Source: Virgibacillus sp. 7505
Lineage (GTDB): Bacteria; Bacillota; Bacilli; Bacillales; Amphibacillaceae
Length of the DNA stretch: 64,000 bases
Assembly: GCF_002272135.1 (NCBI RefSeq)
Contig: NZ_NPBF01000027.1
Location: 1-64,000, forward strand
Direction of reading: 5' to 3'
Part shown: positions 55,609 to 63,789 of the stretch, piece after piece
Layout: every line of letters starts with the position of its first letter
How positions within the stretch are numbered: position 1 is the stretch's first letter
The notes under the pieces: model-generated
What the model saw: only the letters and a program-made list of their open reading frames with translations
Database searches by the model: none
Told to the model about the DNA's origin: nothing
Translations under genes and position numbers: made by a program

Positions 55609-55956
55609 ATGGAGGAAGAAAAAAAGAGTACGCTGTCTTTTCATCTGCATTTAATTGCAGAGACTGGAGTGTTGGATAAATACCCTTTCCGTAAACTCCT
55701 CATAGAACGGAATATAAATGAGGAGGAGTATGCTGCTGTCCTAAAAATGCTCCAGCGGCTTAATAGCTTATATAAGGAGCAAAAGGAAGAAGGCTTGCTC
55801 GATTACACGTCGCTGCTTCTGGAATTCGTCGGGATGCTGCCTGAGAAGCTGTATTATTGGGATGTACTGCTGGCACTTCGTGAAGAAAAACAGGACGATA
55901 CATATAAGGGTCTGGTTGATGAATTGATTTTACTGGATATGAAAAACCGCTATTAG
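55609..55956 (+). CDS. yhaI: DUF1878 family protein YhaI
   Basis: A 115-residue acidic, helical protein of the DUF1878 family. The pattern FRKLLIERNINEEEYAAVLK (about residues 27-46) and MLPEKLYYWDVLLALREE is characteristic. The role is unknown. In B. subtilis yhaI neighbours hpr (scoC); here no hpr gene follows and the opu operons lie in that place. AAAGGAAG supports ATG 55609. Its stop codon lies inside the stem of its terminator. Confidence 0.82.
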   Translation: MEEEKKSTLSFHLHLIAETGVLDKYPFRKLLIERNINEEEYAAVLKMLQRLNSLYKEQKEEGLLDYTSLLLEFVGMLPEKLYYWDVLLALREEKQDDTYKGLVDELILLDMKNRY

Positions 55957-55979
55957 CATGAGCTGATAGCGGTTTTTTC
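55945..55979 (+). terminator. Terminator overlapping the end of yhaI
   Basis: AACCGCTATTAGC / GCTGATAGCGGTT with loop ATGA (one mismatch-tolerant G-U) is followed by six T residues; the stem includes the yhaI stop. Confidence 0.87.
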
Positions 55980-56258
55980 TCTGTTATCTGGTTATGAACT
56001 TACGGCTCGGGCTAGCTATGTGATATTCCTCTTAATCAAAATTACCCTCTGCTTCAGAGTGATGGACGTTTTTCTACATATAATATAGCCAGCAGCACGA
56101 CAGCTCTATGTTAAGTTCCTATAATGAAGTGCTATCATTTTTTTGTCTATATGTAACTATTTTCTCGAGCCTAGGGGAACCTGTAAAGAATGATTATGCT
56201 CCATATCAAAGTATTTAGGAGTATCTTGGCGGAAATAGAAGGAAAACAAGCTTATGCT
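55980..56258 (+). other. Gene-free stretch before first opu operon
   Basis: About 280 AT-rich bases with no credible ORF. The last part (56231-56246) reads GGAAATAGAAGGAAAA, which recurs identically before the second opu operon at 60093-60108. I see nothing else. Confidence 0.5.
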
Positions 56259-56288
56259 TTGTACAGTATATACTGTACGTACTATATG
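56259..56288 (+). promoter_or_regulatory. Palindromic operator and promoter of first opu operon
   Basis: GTACAGTATATACTGTAC at 56261-56278 is a perfect 18-base palindrome. It overlaps a candidate promoter, TTGTAC (56259-56264) and TATATG (56283-56288) with an 18-base spacer, so a bound repressor would block RNA polymerase. A near-copy lies at the same place before the second operon. I infer binding by a GbsR-family protein. Confidence 0.6.
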
Positions 56289-56427
56289 TTCAGATATAAC
56301 GATTCATTTCGTTTGATTTGTTTGTTTTTTATGTTTAGTATTAATAGGGTCGAAACAAAGGGATAGGAAAATAATCCTGATTATTACAGATAAGTTACAG
56401 AAGACTAGTGAAAAAGAGGTGAATACT

Positions 56428-57624
56428 GTGCCGATTATCAAAGTAGAAAATCTCTCTAAGGTGTTTGGGAAAAACACGAAGGCTGCTCTGCAATTAGCAG
56501 AAGCGGGTAAGTCAAAAGAAGAGATTCTAAAAGAAACAGGGAGCACAGTTGGTGTAAATCGTGCATCATTTGAGGTAGAAGCCGGTGAAATTTTTGTTAT
56601 CATGGGTCTGTCAGGAAGTGGTAAATCCACTTTGGTAAGACTGATTAATCGTCTGATAGAGCCAACGACAGGTAACATTTATATTGATGGAGAAAATCTG
56701 GCAAAGATGGACAAAAAGGAACTTCGTCGTGTGCGACGGGAAAAGCTGAGCATGGTATTCCAGCGATTCGGGTTATTCCCAAACCGCACGATCTTGCAGA
56801 ATACAGAATACGGATTGGAAGTTCAAGGAATCAGTAAACAAGAAAGAACAAAAAAAGCGAAAGAATCCTTGGAGCTTGTCGGGTTGGGAAGCTATCTTAA
56901 CCAATATCCTGACCAATTATCCGGCGGGATGCAGCAGCGTGTAGGTTTGGCACGTGCATTGGCAAATGATCCAGAAGTGATGCTGATGGATGAAGCTTTC
57001 TCTGCTCTGGATCCGCTTATCCGGAAAGATATGCAGGATGAACTATTGGATTTGCAGGAAACAATGAAGAAGACGATTCTGTTCATCACGCATGATTTAG
57101 ATGAAGCACTCCGCATTGGTGATCGCATCGCCTTGATGAAAGACGGTCATATCGTCCAGATTGGCACTCCTGAGGAAATACTTATAAATCCGGCCAATAA
57201 ATTTGTTGAAAAGTTTGTTGAAGACGTCGATCGGGCAAAAGTGCTTACTGCTCACCAAATCATGAAACGACCAGAAACTGTAAATATAGACAAGCACGGC
57301 CCTCGTGTTGCGCTTGAGCGTATGCGGGAAGCTGGTCTATCCAGTATCTTTGTTGTGGATAGTAAACGTATGCTGCATGGGATAATTACTGCTGATGCAG
57401 CGAATGAAGCCAGAAAGAATGAAGTTAAGAACCTATCAGAAATCATTCAGCGTGATGTGCCGACAGTGGAAAAGGATACGCCATTGCATGATTTGTTTGC
57501 AGTCATCCATGATTCTCCTGTTCCGTTAGCAGTTACGGAGAACGGAAAGTTATTGGGAATTATCGTCAGAGGTGCGGTTATCGGTGCGCTTGCTGGGGAG
57601 GGTGAGGTGAATGGCCATGCTTAA
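56428..57624 (+). CDS. opuAA: Glycine betaine ABC importer, ATP-binding subunit (copy 1)
   Basis: The ATPase of an OpuA/ProU-type osmoprotectant importer. Walker A is GLSGSGKST near residue 60, the Q-loop [12 protein letters not shown] near 111, the signature LSGGMQQR near 167 and Walker [12 protein letters not shown] near 187. Two CBS domains follow (about 280-395); in OpuA-type transporters these sense ionic strength or cyclic dinucleotides. GTG 56428, behind AAGAGGTG, is preferred to the in-frame GTG nine bases earlier. It overlaps the permease gene by eight bases. Confidence 0.92.
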   Translation: MPIIKVENLSKVFGKNTKAALQLAEAGKSKEEILKETGSTVGVNRASFEVEAGEIFVIMGLSGSGKSTLVRLINRLIEPTTGNIYIDGENLAKMDKKELRRVRREKLSMVFQRFGLFPNRTILQNTEYGLEVQGISKQERTKKAKESLELVGLGSYLNQYPDQLSGGMQQRVGLARALANDPEVMLMDEAFSALDPLIRKDMQDELLDLQETMKKTILFITHDLDEALRIGDRIALMKDGHIVQIGTPEEILINPANKFVEKFVEDVDRAKVLTAHQIMKRPETVNIDKHGPRVALERMREAGLSSIFVVDSKRMLHGIITADAANEARKNEVKNLSEIIQRDVPTVEKDTPLHDLFAVIHDSPVPLAVTENGKLLGIIVRGAVIGALAGEGEVNGHA

Positions 57625-58471
57625 TTTCATGGAGAATTTAAACACAATACCAGTTGGAGACTGGATGACTACTTTCGTCGACTGGATGACTAATACATTT
57701 GCTTTCTTGTTCGATCCGATCAAGGAAGGTTTGGGAAGCTTTATGGGCCTCATTACTGATGGCTTGTCTGCCATTCCTCCAGTTATTTTCATACTGTTAG
57801 TTGCTGTATTGGCCTTTTTCATGACTGGGAAAAAATTCGGTTTAGCGATATTCAGCGTTATCGGTTTATTATTTATCTGGAACCAAGATCTTTGGAATCA
57901 GCTGATTGAAACGTTCACACTTGTGCTGACCGCCAGTATCCTTTGTATCATCATTGGTATTCCGATTGGTATCCTGATGGCAAAAAGTAAAGTTGCAGAA
58001 ACAATCATCACACCTATTTTGGACTTTATGCAAACAATGCCTGCTTTCGTTTACTTGATTCCAGCTGTTGCTTTCTTCAGCATTGGGGTTGTTCCGGGGA
58101 TTTTTGCTTCCCTTGTTTTTGCAACACCGCCAACAGTCCGTTTTACGAATCTTGGTATTCGCCAGGTATCCGATGAGTTAGTCGAAGCAGCGGATGCTTT
58201 CGGATCGACTGGACCACAGAAGTTATTCAAAGTAGAGCTGCCAATGGCAAAATACACTATCATGGCAGGTGTCAATCAAACGGTTATGCTTGCTCTATCC
58301 ATGGTCGTTATCGCATCCATGATCGGTGCACCTGGCCTTGGTCGCGAAGTATTGGCATCGCTGCAGCGTGCGCAGGTTGGTCCCGGTTTCGTAGCTGGAC
58401 TCTGTATTTTTGTGCTGGCCATCATCATTGACCGTTTTACACAAAATATTTATAAGAATAAATCTAAATAA
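57617..58471 (+). CDS. opuAB: Glycine betaine ABC importer, permease subunit (copy 1)
   Basis: The membrane subunit of the OpuA-type importer: 284 residues, about seven helices. An N-terminal amphipathic region with [18 protein letters not shown] leads to the permease domain, with the EAA loop [20 protein letters not shown] near residue 193 that contacts the ATPase. [18 protein letters not shown] is the usual ProW core. I choose ATG 57617 because the second copy has only the equivalent start and the same 8-base overlap with its ATPase gene; ATG 57611 is also possible. Confidence 0.92.
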   Translation: MLNFMENLNTIPVGDWMTTFVDWMTNTFAFLFDPIKEGLGSFMGLITDGLSAIPPVIFILLVAVLAFFMTGKKFGLAIFSVIGLLFIWNQDLWNQLIETFTLVLTASILCIIIGIPIGILMAKSKVAETIITPILDFMQTMPAFVYLIPAVAFFSIGVVPGIFASLVFATPPTVRFTNLGIRQVSDELVEAADAFGSTGPQKLFKVELPMAKYTIMAGVNQTVMLALSMVVIASMIGAPGLGREVLASLQRAQVGPGFVAGLCIFVLAIIIDRFTQNIYKNKSK

Positions 58472-58525
58472 CTGATAAAGCCTGTAACAGGCTTTCCGTT
58501 ACGTGGAAAAGGAGAGTTCGGTTAC

Positions 58526-59413
58526 ATGAAGAAGTGGAAAACACTAGGTGTGGCTGCTGGTCTGGCAATGACACTGGTAGCAGCAGGCTGCGGCAGTGAG
58601 AGCTCCAGCTCAGACAGCCTCAGCGAGCAAGTGGATTACACGGTAACAGGCATCGAAGCAGGTGCCGGTGTCATGAAAGCAACGGAGAAGGCGTTTGATG
58701 ACTATCAGCTTGATGGCTGGGAGATCATGCCATCTTCAAGTGGTGTCATGACAATTGCGCTGGATGATGCGATCGAGGACAAAAAGCCTATTATTATCAC
58801 AGGCTGGACTCCACACTGGATGTTCGCAAAATATGATCTGAAGTATCTCGAAGATCCGAAAGGCTCCTATGGCGGAGCAGAAGCCCTTCATACACTCACA
58901 CGCCAAGGTTTTGCAGATGATGTACCTGGTGCCAATAAGGTCCTCGACCAGTTTAACTGGGGTGTAGAGGATATGGAAGAAGTGATGCTCGAGATTAATA
59001 AAGGAGCAGAACCGGCAGAAGCAGCTCGGAAATGGGTAGATGCGCATGCTGATAAGGTGGCTGATTGGACAAAAGATGCTGAGGAAGGTAATGGACAGGA
59101 AGTAAGTCTTGTTTATGTAGAATGGGATTCCGAGGTGGCATCTACAAATGTCTTGAAAGTCGTCTTGGATGATTTAGGCTATAAAACAGAGATTACACCG
59201 CTTGATAATGCGATCATGTGGCAGGCAGTCGCGCAGGGCGAAGCTGATGCAACAGCATCAGCATGGCTGCCTACGACACATGGTGATCTTTATGAGCAAT
59301 ATAAGGACCAGGTTGTCGATCTAGGAGCCAGCCTCGAAGGTGCAAGAACAGGTTTGGTCGTTCCTAGTTATGTAGATGCAGATTCTATCGAAGATTTGGA
59401 GCCTAAAAATTAA
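58526..59413 (+). CDS. opuAC: Glycine betaine-binding lipoprotein (copy 1)
   Basis: The substrate-binding lipoprotein of the importer, tethered outside the membrane. The lipobox is VAAGC (Cys22). Tryptophans expected to form the aromatic cage for the trimethylammonium group are in TGWTPHWMF (near residue 90), and VEWDSEVAS and SAWLPTTHGD mark the second lobe. The length is 295 residues. AAAAGGAGAG precedes the ATG. It differs from its paralogue in the second copy more than the ATPase and permease do, so the two could differ in ligand range. A terminator follows. Confidence 0.92.
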   Translation: MKKWKTLGVAAGLAMTLVAAGCGSESSSSDSLSEQVDYTVTGIEAGAGVMKATEKAFDDYQLDGWEIMPSSSGVMTIALDDAIEDKKPIIITGWTPHWMFAKYDLKYLEDPKGSYGGAEALHTLTRQGFADDVPGANKVLDQFNWGVEDMEEVMLEINKGAEPAEAARKWVDAHADKVADWTKDAEEGNGQEVSLVYVEWDSEVASTNVLKVVLDDLGYKTEITPLDNAIMWQAVAQGEADATASAWLPTTHGDLYEQYKDQVVDLGASLEGARTGLVVPSYVDADSIEDLEPKN

Positions 59414-59419
59414 TTAAGG

Positions 59420-59450
59420 AAACCTCTTCCTCTTGGAAGGGGTTTTTCTT
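59420..59450 (+). terminator. Terminator after first opu operon
   Basis: AACCTCTTCC / GGAAGGGGTT with loop TCTT is followed by TTTCTT. Confidence 0.82.
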
Positions 59451-59507
59451 ATGTATGAATACAAGGAATGCCATCTATCGGAGGAAATGAAATTTCGTTT
59501 CAAATTG

Positions 59508-59544
59508 AACCGCTATCAGCTCGAGCTGGTAGCGGTTATTTTTT
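59508..59544 (+). terminator. Plus-strand terminator inside the 3' end of the GbsR-type gene
   Basis: AACCGCTATCAGC / GCTGGTAGCGGTT with loop TCGA is followed by ATTTTTTC on the plus strand. It overlaps the last codons of the minus-strand regulator gene. On the minus strand there is no T run, so it appears to stop read-through from the first opu operon. Confidence 0.65.
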
Positions 59545-59989
59545 CGAGTATAGCAGCAGCTTCTTGATGGAATTGAAGACTGCTGGATAGTTTCTCCTGC
59601 ATATGCTTCCAATCCGGATCATTTTCTGGAAGGGTCCTTTTTAATTGCTCCATAGCCTCGAACTGACGGTTTGTCTGCGTATGCCATTGTTTGACTTGTA
59701 GTGTCATCAGCTTTTTGTATAAGGGTTCGACATTCGTATAAAAATCCTTCCTCGAGCCTTTAACCCATACACGATCAACGAGTTCCAAGTGAGATAGATT
59801 ACGGATAGCTATATTTACAGCTGTTTTACTTTTTCCGATTAACTTTGCCATTTGATCCAAGGTAAGTGAACGGTTCTCAATATATAACACTGCGAGCAGC
59901 CGAGCTTCGGTTGCGGACAAATGAAACATTTCCCCCGTCCTCGTCAATTCCATTATAAGTGTCTCGTATGATGAAATCTTTTCATTCAC
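59516..59989 (-). CDS. GbsR/OpcR-family regulator between the opu operons
   Basis: A 157-residue winged-helix protein of the MarR superfamily, GbsR branch. The helix-turn-helix spans SLTLDQMAKLIGKSKTAVNI (about residues 37-56), followed by the wing segment VWVKGSRKDFYTN, with W-V-K-G-x-R-K-D being typical of GbsR-like proteins. A helical C-terminus follows. It is transcribed away from the second opu operon, whose palindromic operator lies 135 bases upstream of its start, so it is the natural candidate regulator of both operons. The ligand would be choline or glycine betaine by analogy. Confidence 0.85.
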   Translation of the reverse strand: MNEKISSYETLIMELTRTGEMFHLSATEARLLAVLYIENRSLTLDQMAKLIGKSKTAVNIAIRNLSHLELVDRVWVKGSRKDFYTNVEPLYKKLMTLQVKQWHTQTNRQFEAMEQLKRTLPENDPDWKHMQEKLSSSLQFHQEAAAILEKITATSSS

Positions 59990-60121
59990 GATAGTTGTTA
60001 CCTCCCCTTACCTATACAGTTGTACCAAGCTTACACGATATAAAAGGTTAAAGGAATTGCTTCCTTACATAGTATTTTGGAGCATAAAGGAGGAAATAGA
60101 AGGAAAAGTGCTGTTAAAGTT

Positions 60122-60151
60122 TGTTCAGTATATTCTGTACAAACTTTATGG
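60122..60151 (+). promoter_or_regulatory. Palindromic operator and promoter of second opu operon
   Basis: GTTCAGTATATTCTGTAC at 60124-60141 aligns with the perfect palindrome of copy 1 (two changes). The dyad extends to 60117-60148, with 14 of 16 base pairs. It overlaps TTGTTC (60122-60127) and TTTATG (60146-60151), spaced by 18 bases as in copy 1. A partial half-site, TATACAGTTGTAC, at 60013-60025 could serve the divergent regulator gene. Confidence 0.6.
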
Positions 60152-60279
60152 ACTGAAACGACAATTTATAGAGTTTGTGTTGTATGAACTTTTTCTATAA
60201 CATAAATTTAGTCGAGTCATTGTTACAGGAAGTTATCTTAATGATGACAATCATGTTACAGAAAAAAGAGGTGAATGCT

Positions 60280-61476
60280 GTGCCGATTATTAAAGTAGAA
60301 AATCTCTCTAAGGTATTCGGGAAAAACACGAGGGCTGCATTGCAATTAGCAAAAGCTGGTAAGACGAAAGAAGAGATTTTAAAAGAGACAGGAAGCACAG
60401 TTGGAGTCAATCGTGCATCATTTGGAGTAGAAGCTGGTGAAATCTTCGTCATCATGGGGCTTTCAGGTAGTGGTAAATCTACGTTGGTCCGTCTGATTAA
60501 CCGCTTGATCGAACCTACAACAGGCGATGTTTATATTGATGGAGAAAACTTGGCGAAGATGGATAAGAAGGAGCTTCGCCGGGTACGGCGACAAAAGCTG
60601 AGTATGGTATTCCAGCGATTCGGATTATTTCCAAACAGAACGATTTTGCAGAACGCAGAATATGGTCTGGAAGTGCAAGGAATGAGCAAACAAGAGAGAA
60701 GCGAGAAAGCGAAGACATCCTTGGAGCTTGTTGGTCTCGGTAGCTATCTTGATCAATATCCAGGTCAATTGTCCGGAGGGATGCAGCAGCGTGTGGGGCT
60801 GGCACGAGCGTTAGCAAACGATCCAGAAGTGATGCTGATGGACGAAGCTTTTTCAGCCCTGGATCCGCTCATTCGGAAAGATATGCAGGATGAACTATTG
60901 GATCTGCAAGAAACAATGAAAAAAACGATACTGTTCATCACGCATGACTTGGACGAGGCGCTCCGTATCGGAGACCGTATTGCGTTGATGAAAGACGGAA
61001 ACATCGTCCAGATCGGAACTCCTGAAGAAATCCTCATGAATCCGGCCAATAGCTATGTCGAGAAGTTCGTCGAGGATGTGGATCGTGCGAAAGTACTTAC
61101 TGCTCAGCAGATCATGAAACGACCAGAAACTGTAAACATAGAAAAACATGGGCCTCGAGTGGCGTTGGAACGTATGCGGGAAGCAGGTCTGTCCAGCATC
61201 CTGGTTGTGGATAGCAAACGTGTACTGCAAGGTATCATTACTGCCGATGCAGCGAATGAAGCCAGAAAGAATGACGTGAAAAACCTATCGCAAATTATTC
61301 AGCGGGATGTGCCGACAGTAGAGAAGGATACACCGCTGCATGATTTGTTCGCAGTCATCCATGACTCTCCAGTTCCGTTAGCAGTTACGAAAAACGAAAA
61401 GCTATTAGGAATTATCGTCAGAGGTGCTGTTATCGGAGCACTTGCTGGGGAGGGGGAGGTGAATGTGAATGCTTAA
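60280..61476 (+). CDS. opuAA: Glycine betaine ABC importer, ATP-binding subunit (copy 2)
   Basis: A near-duplicate of the ATPase at 56428, of the same 398-residue length and nearly identical through the Walker A, Q-loop, signature, Walker B and tandem CBS domains. Differences are scattered and conservative (for example LVVDSKRVLQG against [11 protein letters not shown]). GTG 60280 follows AAGAGGTG, exactly as in copy 1; the open frame from 60175 is not supported. It overlaps the permease gene by eight bases. This is a tandem operon duplication. Confidence 0.92.
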   Translation: MPIIKVENLSKVFGKNTRAALQLAKAGKTKEEILKETGSTVGVNRASFGVEAGEIFVIMGLSGSGKSTLVRLINRLIEPTTGDVYIDGENLAKMDKKELRRVRRQKLSMVFQRFGLFPNRTILQNAEYGLEVQGMSKQERSEKAKTSLELVGLGSYLDQYPGQLSGGMQQRVGLARALANDPEVMLMDEAFSALDPLIRKDMQDELLDLQETMKKTILFITHDLDEALRIGDRIALMKDGNIVQIGTPEEILMNPANSYVEKFVEDVDRAKVLTAQQIMKRPETVNIEKHGPRVALERMREAGLSSILVVDSKRVLQGIITADAANEARKNDVKNLSQIIQRDVPTVEKDTPLHDLFAVIHDSPVPLAVTKNEKLLGIIVRGAVIGALAGEGEVNVNA

Positions 61477-62323
61477 TTTCATGGAAAACGTAGAGGCTTT
61501 GCCGGTTGCAGATTGGACAACGGATTTTGTTAGCTGGCTCACTGATACATTTGCTTTCTTGTTCGATCCAATCAAGGATGGACTAGGCGATTTGATGGAT
61601 CTGATTACATCAGGTCTCGATGCCATCCCTCCTGTCATCTTCATTTTGCTAGTTGCAATATTAGCCTTTTTCATGACAGGTAAGAAATTCGGATTAGCAG
61701 TATTCAGTATTGTCGGTTTGTTGTTCATTTGGAATCAGGGATTATGGGATCAGCTGATCGATACGTTCACACTTGTACTGACCTCCAGTATTTTGTGTAT
61801 TATCATCGGAATCCCGATTGGTATCTTGATGTCCAAGAGTAAAATCGCACAAACAATCATTACGCCAATTCTCGACTTCATGCAAACAATGCCTGCCTTC
61901 GTCTACTTAATTCCGGCAGTTGCCTTCTTCAGTATCGGGGTTGTACCGGGTATTTTTGCTTCCCTGATCTTTGCAACACCGCCAACTGTCCGTTTCACGA
62001 ACCTTGGTATCCGACAAGTTTCGGAGGAGCTGGTAGAAGCGGCAGATGCCTTCGGTTCAACTGGACCGCAGAAGCTATTCAAAGTGGAATTGCCGATGGC
62101 GAAATACACTATCATGGCAGGTATCAACCAAACAGTCATGCTGGCGCTTTCCATGGTCGTAATCGCATCCATGATCGGTGCACCAGGTCTTGGGCGTGAA
62201 GTACTATCTTCGTTGCAGCGGGCACAGGTTGGTCCTGGTTTTGTAGCGGGACTTAGCATTGTTGTACTGGCAATCATCATTGACCGTTTTACGCAGAACA
62301 TCTACAAAGATAAATCCAAATAA
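61469..62323 (+). CDS. opuAB: Glycine betaine ABC importer, permease subunit (copy 2)
   Basis: A near-duplicate of the permease at 57617, of identical length (284 residues). The EAA loop and helices are almost unchanged; most differences are in the N-terminal 45 residues before the first core helix. GGGGGAGGTGAATGTGA precedes the ATG, and the gene overlaps its ATPase partner by eight bases as in copy 1. Confidence 0.92.
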   Translation: MLNFMENVEALPVADWTTDFVSWLTDTFAFLFDPIKDGLGDLMDLITSGLDAIPPVIFILLVAILAFFMTGKKFGLAVFSIVGLLFIWNQGLWDQLIDTFTLVLTSSILCIIIGIPIGILMSKSKIAQTIITPILDFMQTMPAFVYLIPAVAFFSIGVVPGIFASLIFATPPTVRFTNLGIRQVSEELVEAADAFGSTGPQKLFKVELPMAKYTIMAGINQTVMLALSMVVIASMIGAPGLGREVLSSLQRAQVGPGFVAGLSIVVLAIIIDRFTQNIYKDKSK

Positions 62324-62378
62324 GTGTTTCGCCTTAAATAGGCTTTTACTAATTAAAGAAAAAGGGGAGTTCGATTAC

Positions 62379-63266
62379 ATGAAAAAGTGGAAAACATTAG
62401 GGGCAGCAGCGGGACTAGCATTGACACTGGTGGCAGCAGGGTGCGGTAATGACAGCTCCAGCTCAGACAGTTTCAGCGAACAAGTCGATTACACGATTAC
62501 TGGTATCGAAGCTGGAGCTGGGGTCATGAGTGCAACAGAAAGAGCAATCGAAGATTATGACCAGCTGAATGGCTGGACATTGCAGCCATCCTCCAGTGGT
62601 GCAATGGCTACAACTTTAGGCGAGGCTGTCAAGGATGAAGAGCCAATCATTATCACTGGCTGGACACCGCATTGGATGTTCAGTAAATATGATCTAAAGT
62701 ACCTGGAAGATCCGAAGGGTTCATTTGGAAGTGAAGAAACAATCAATACCATGACTCGCCAGGGATTTGCTGACGATGTACCGGGTGCCAACACAGTGCT
62801 TGATCAATTCAACTGGTCTACGGATGATATGGGAGAAGTCATGTTGGAAGTAAGTGAGGGTACCGACCCAGCAGAAGCTGCACGAAATTGGGTTGATGGA
62901 CATGCTGATCAAGTAGCTGAGTGGATAGATGGAGCCGAGGAAGGTACTGGACAAGAAGTCAGCCTTACGTATGTAGAGTGGGATTCTGAAGTTGCTTCTA
63001 CCAATGTCATGAAAGTTGTACTGGATGATCTAGGATACAATGCCAAAATCACTCCTCTCGATAACGCGGTTATGTGGCAGTCCGTTGCTAATGGAGAAGC
63101 TGATGCCATGGTAGCAGCTTGGCTGCCGACGACACATGGTGATTTGTATGAGCAATACAAAGATCAAGTAGTTGATCTTGGACCTAACCTGGAAGGTGCG
63201 AAAACGGGCTTAGTCGTACCTAGCTATGTAGATGCGGATTCAATTGAGGATCTTGAAGCGAAATAA
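62379..63266 (+). CDS. opuAC: Glycine betaine-binding lipoprotein (copy 2)
   Basis: The paralogue of the binding protein at 58526, also 295 residues, with lipobox VAAGC (Cys22) and the same TGWTPHWMF, VEWDSEVAS and AAWLPTTHGD segments. It has diverged more than its transporter partners: one residue is inserted near 62 (YDQLNGWTLQP) and many surface positions differ, while the tryptophans are kept. AAAGGGGAG precedes ATG 62379. Both copies probably bind glycine betaine or related compounds, possibly with different affinity. Confidence 0.92.
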   Translation: MKKWKTLGAAAGLALTLVAAGCGNDSSSSDSFSEQVDYTITGIEAGAGVMSATERAIEDYDQLNGWTLQPSSSGAMATTLGEAVKDEEPIIITGWTPHWMFSKYDLKYLEDPKGSFGSEETINTMTRQGFADDVPGANTVLDQFNWSTDDMGEVMLEVSEGTDPAEAARNWVDGHADQVAEWIDGAEEGTGQEVSLTYVEWDSEVASTNVMKVVLDDLGYNAKITPLDNAVMWQSVANGEADAMVAAWLPTTHGDLYEQYKDQVVDLGPNLEGAKTGLVVPSYVDADSIEDLEAK

Positions 63267-63278
63267 TGGAATGATTGA

Positions 63279-63309
63279 AAACCCTCTCCTTCAAGGAAGA
63301 GGTTTTTCT
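63279..63309 (+). terminator. Terminator after second opu operon
   Basis: ACCCTCTCC / GGAAGAGGT with loop TTCAA (one bulge) is followed by TTTTCTT, similar in form to the terminator of the first operon. Confidence 0.75.
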
Positions 63310-63314
63310 TCAAT

Positions 63315-63348
63315 AAAAAATGCTCTCCATAACGGAGAGCATTTTTTA
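63315..63348. terminator. Bidirectional terminator before ytxH-like gene
   Basis: AAATGCTCTCC / GGAGAGCATTT with loop ATAAC has A and T runs on either side. Confidence 0.85.
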
Positions 63349-63717
63349 TTCGTTGCCGTTTTTCTGATTCGCTTTGTCTTCCAGTTCTTTTAAGCTTTTT
63401 TCAATCTGAGCCAAGCTTTTCTGGATGTTTTTCTGATGTGGTTCAACTGTACGTTTCCAGCTGTCTATGGAAGTCTTCACTTCAGCTGATAATTCTTTGA
63501 ACATAGCAGCGCCTTCTTTGGACGTTCTGGCGATCTGTTCTTTCAGCTGTGTACCTTCATTCTTCAAATTATTGAATGTAACCTTCCATTCGTCACTGCG
63601 CTGTTTAGCGTCTGCGCGCAGTTCACTGCCGGAGGATGGTGCTGTCAGCAATGTAATTGCAGCGCTGACGGTACTGCCTACAAGTATACCTAAAGCGATT
63701 GATTTGCCACTTGCCAT
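63346..63717 (-). CDS. yhaH: YtxH domain protein YhaH
   Basis: A 123-residue protein of the YtxH family: an N-terminal Gly/Ala-rich hydrophobic segment (IALGILVGSTVSAAITLLTA), the SGSELR motif near residue 30, and a long charged helical tail with probable coiled coil. YtxH proteins are stress- or sporulation-associated in Bacillus, with unknown biochemistry. The gene order with hit behind it matches B. subtilis yhaH. ATG 63717 is used, with GGAAGGAG upstream; an in-frame GTG lies three codons before. Confidence 0.82.
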   Translation of the reverse strand: MASGKSIALGILVGSTVSAAITLLTAPSSGSELRADAKQRSDEWKVTFNNLKNEGTQLKEQIARTSKEGAAMFKELSAEVKTSIDSWKRTVEPHQKNIQKSLAQIEKSLKELEDKANQKNGNE

Positions 63718-63789
63718 CGTCTCCACTCCTTCCTACTTCATTATACTATTTTCTCTTCCTATGTAGCAGTGAAACCTGTTAGGACAATC

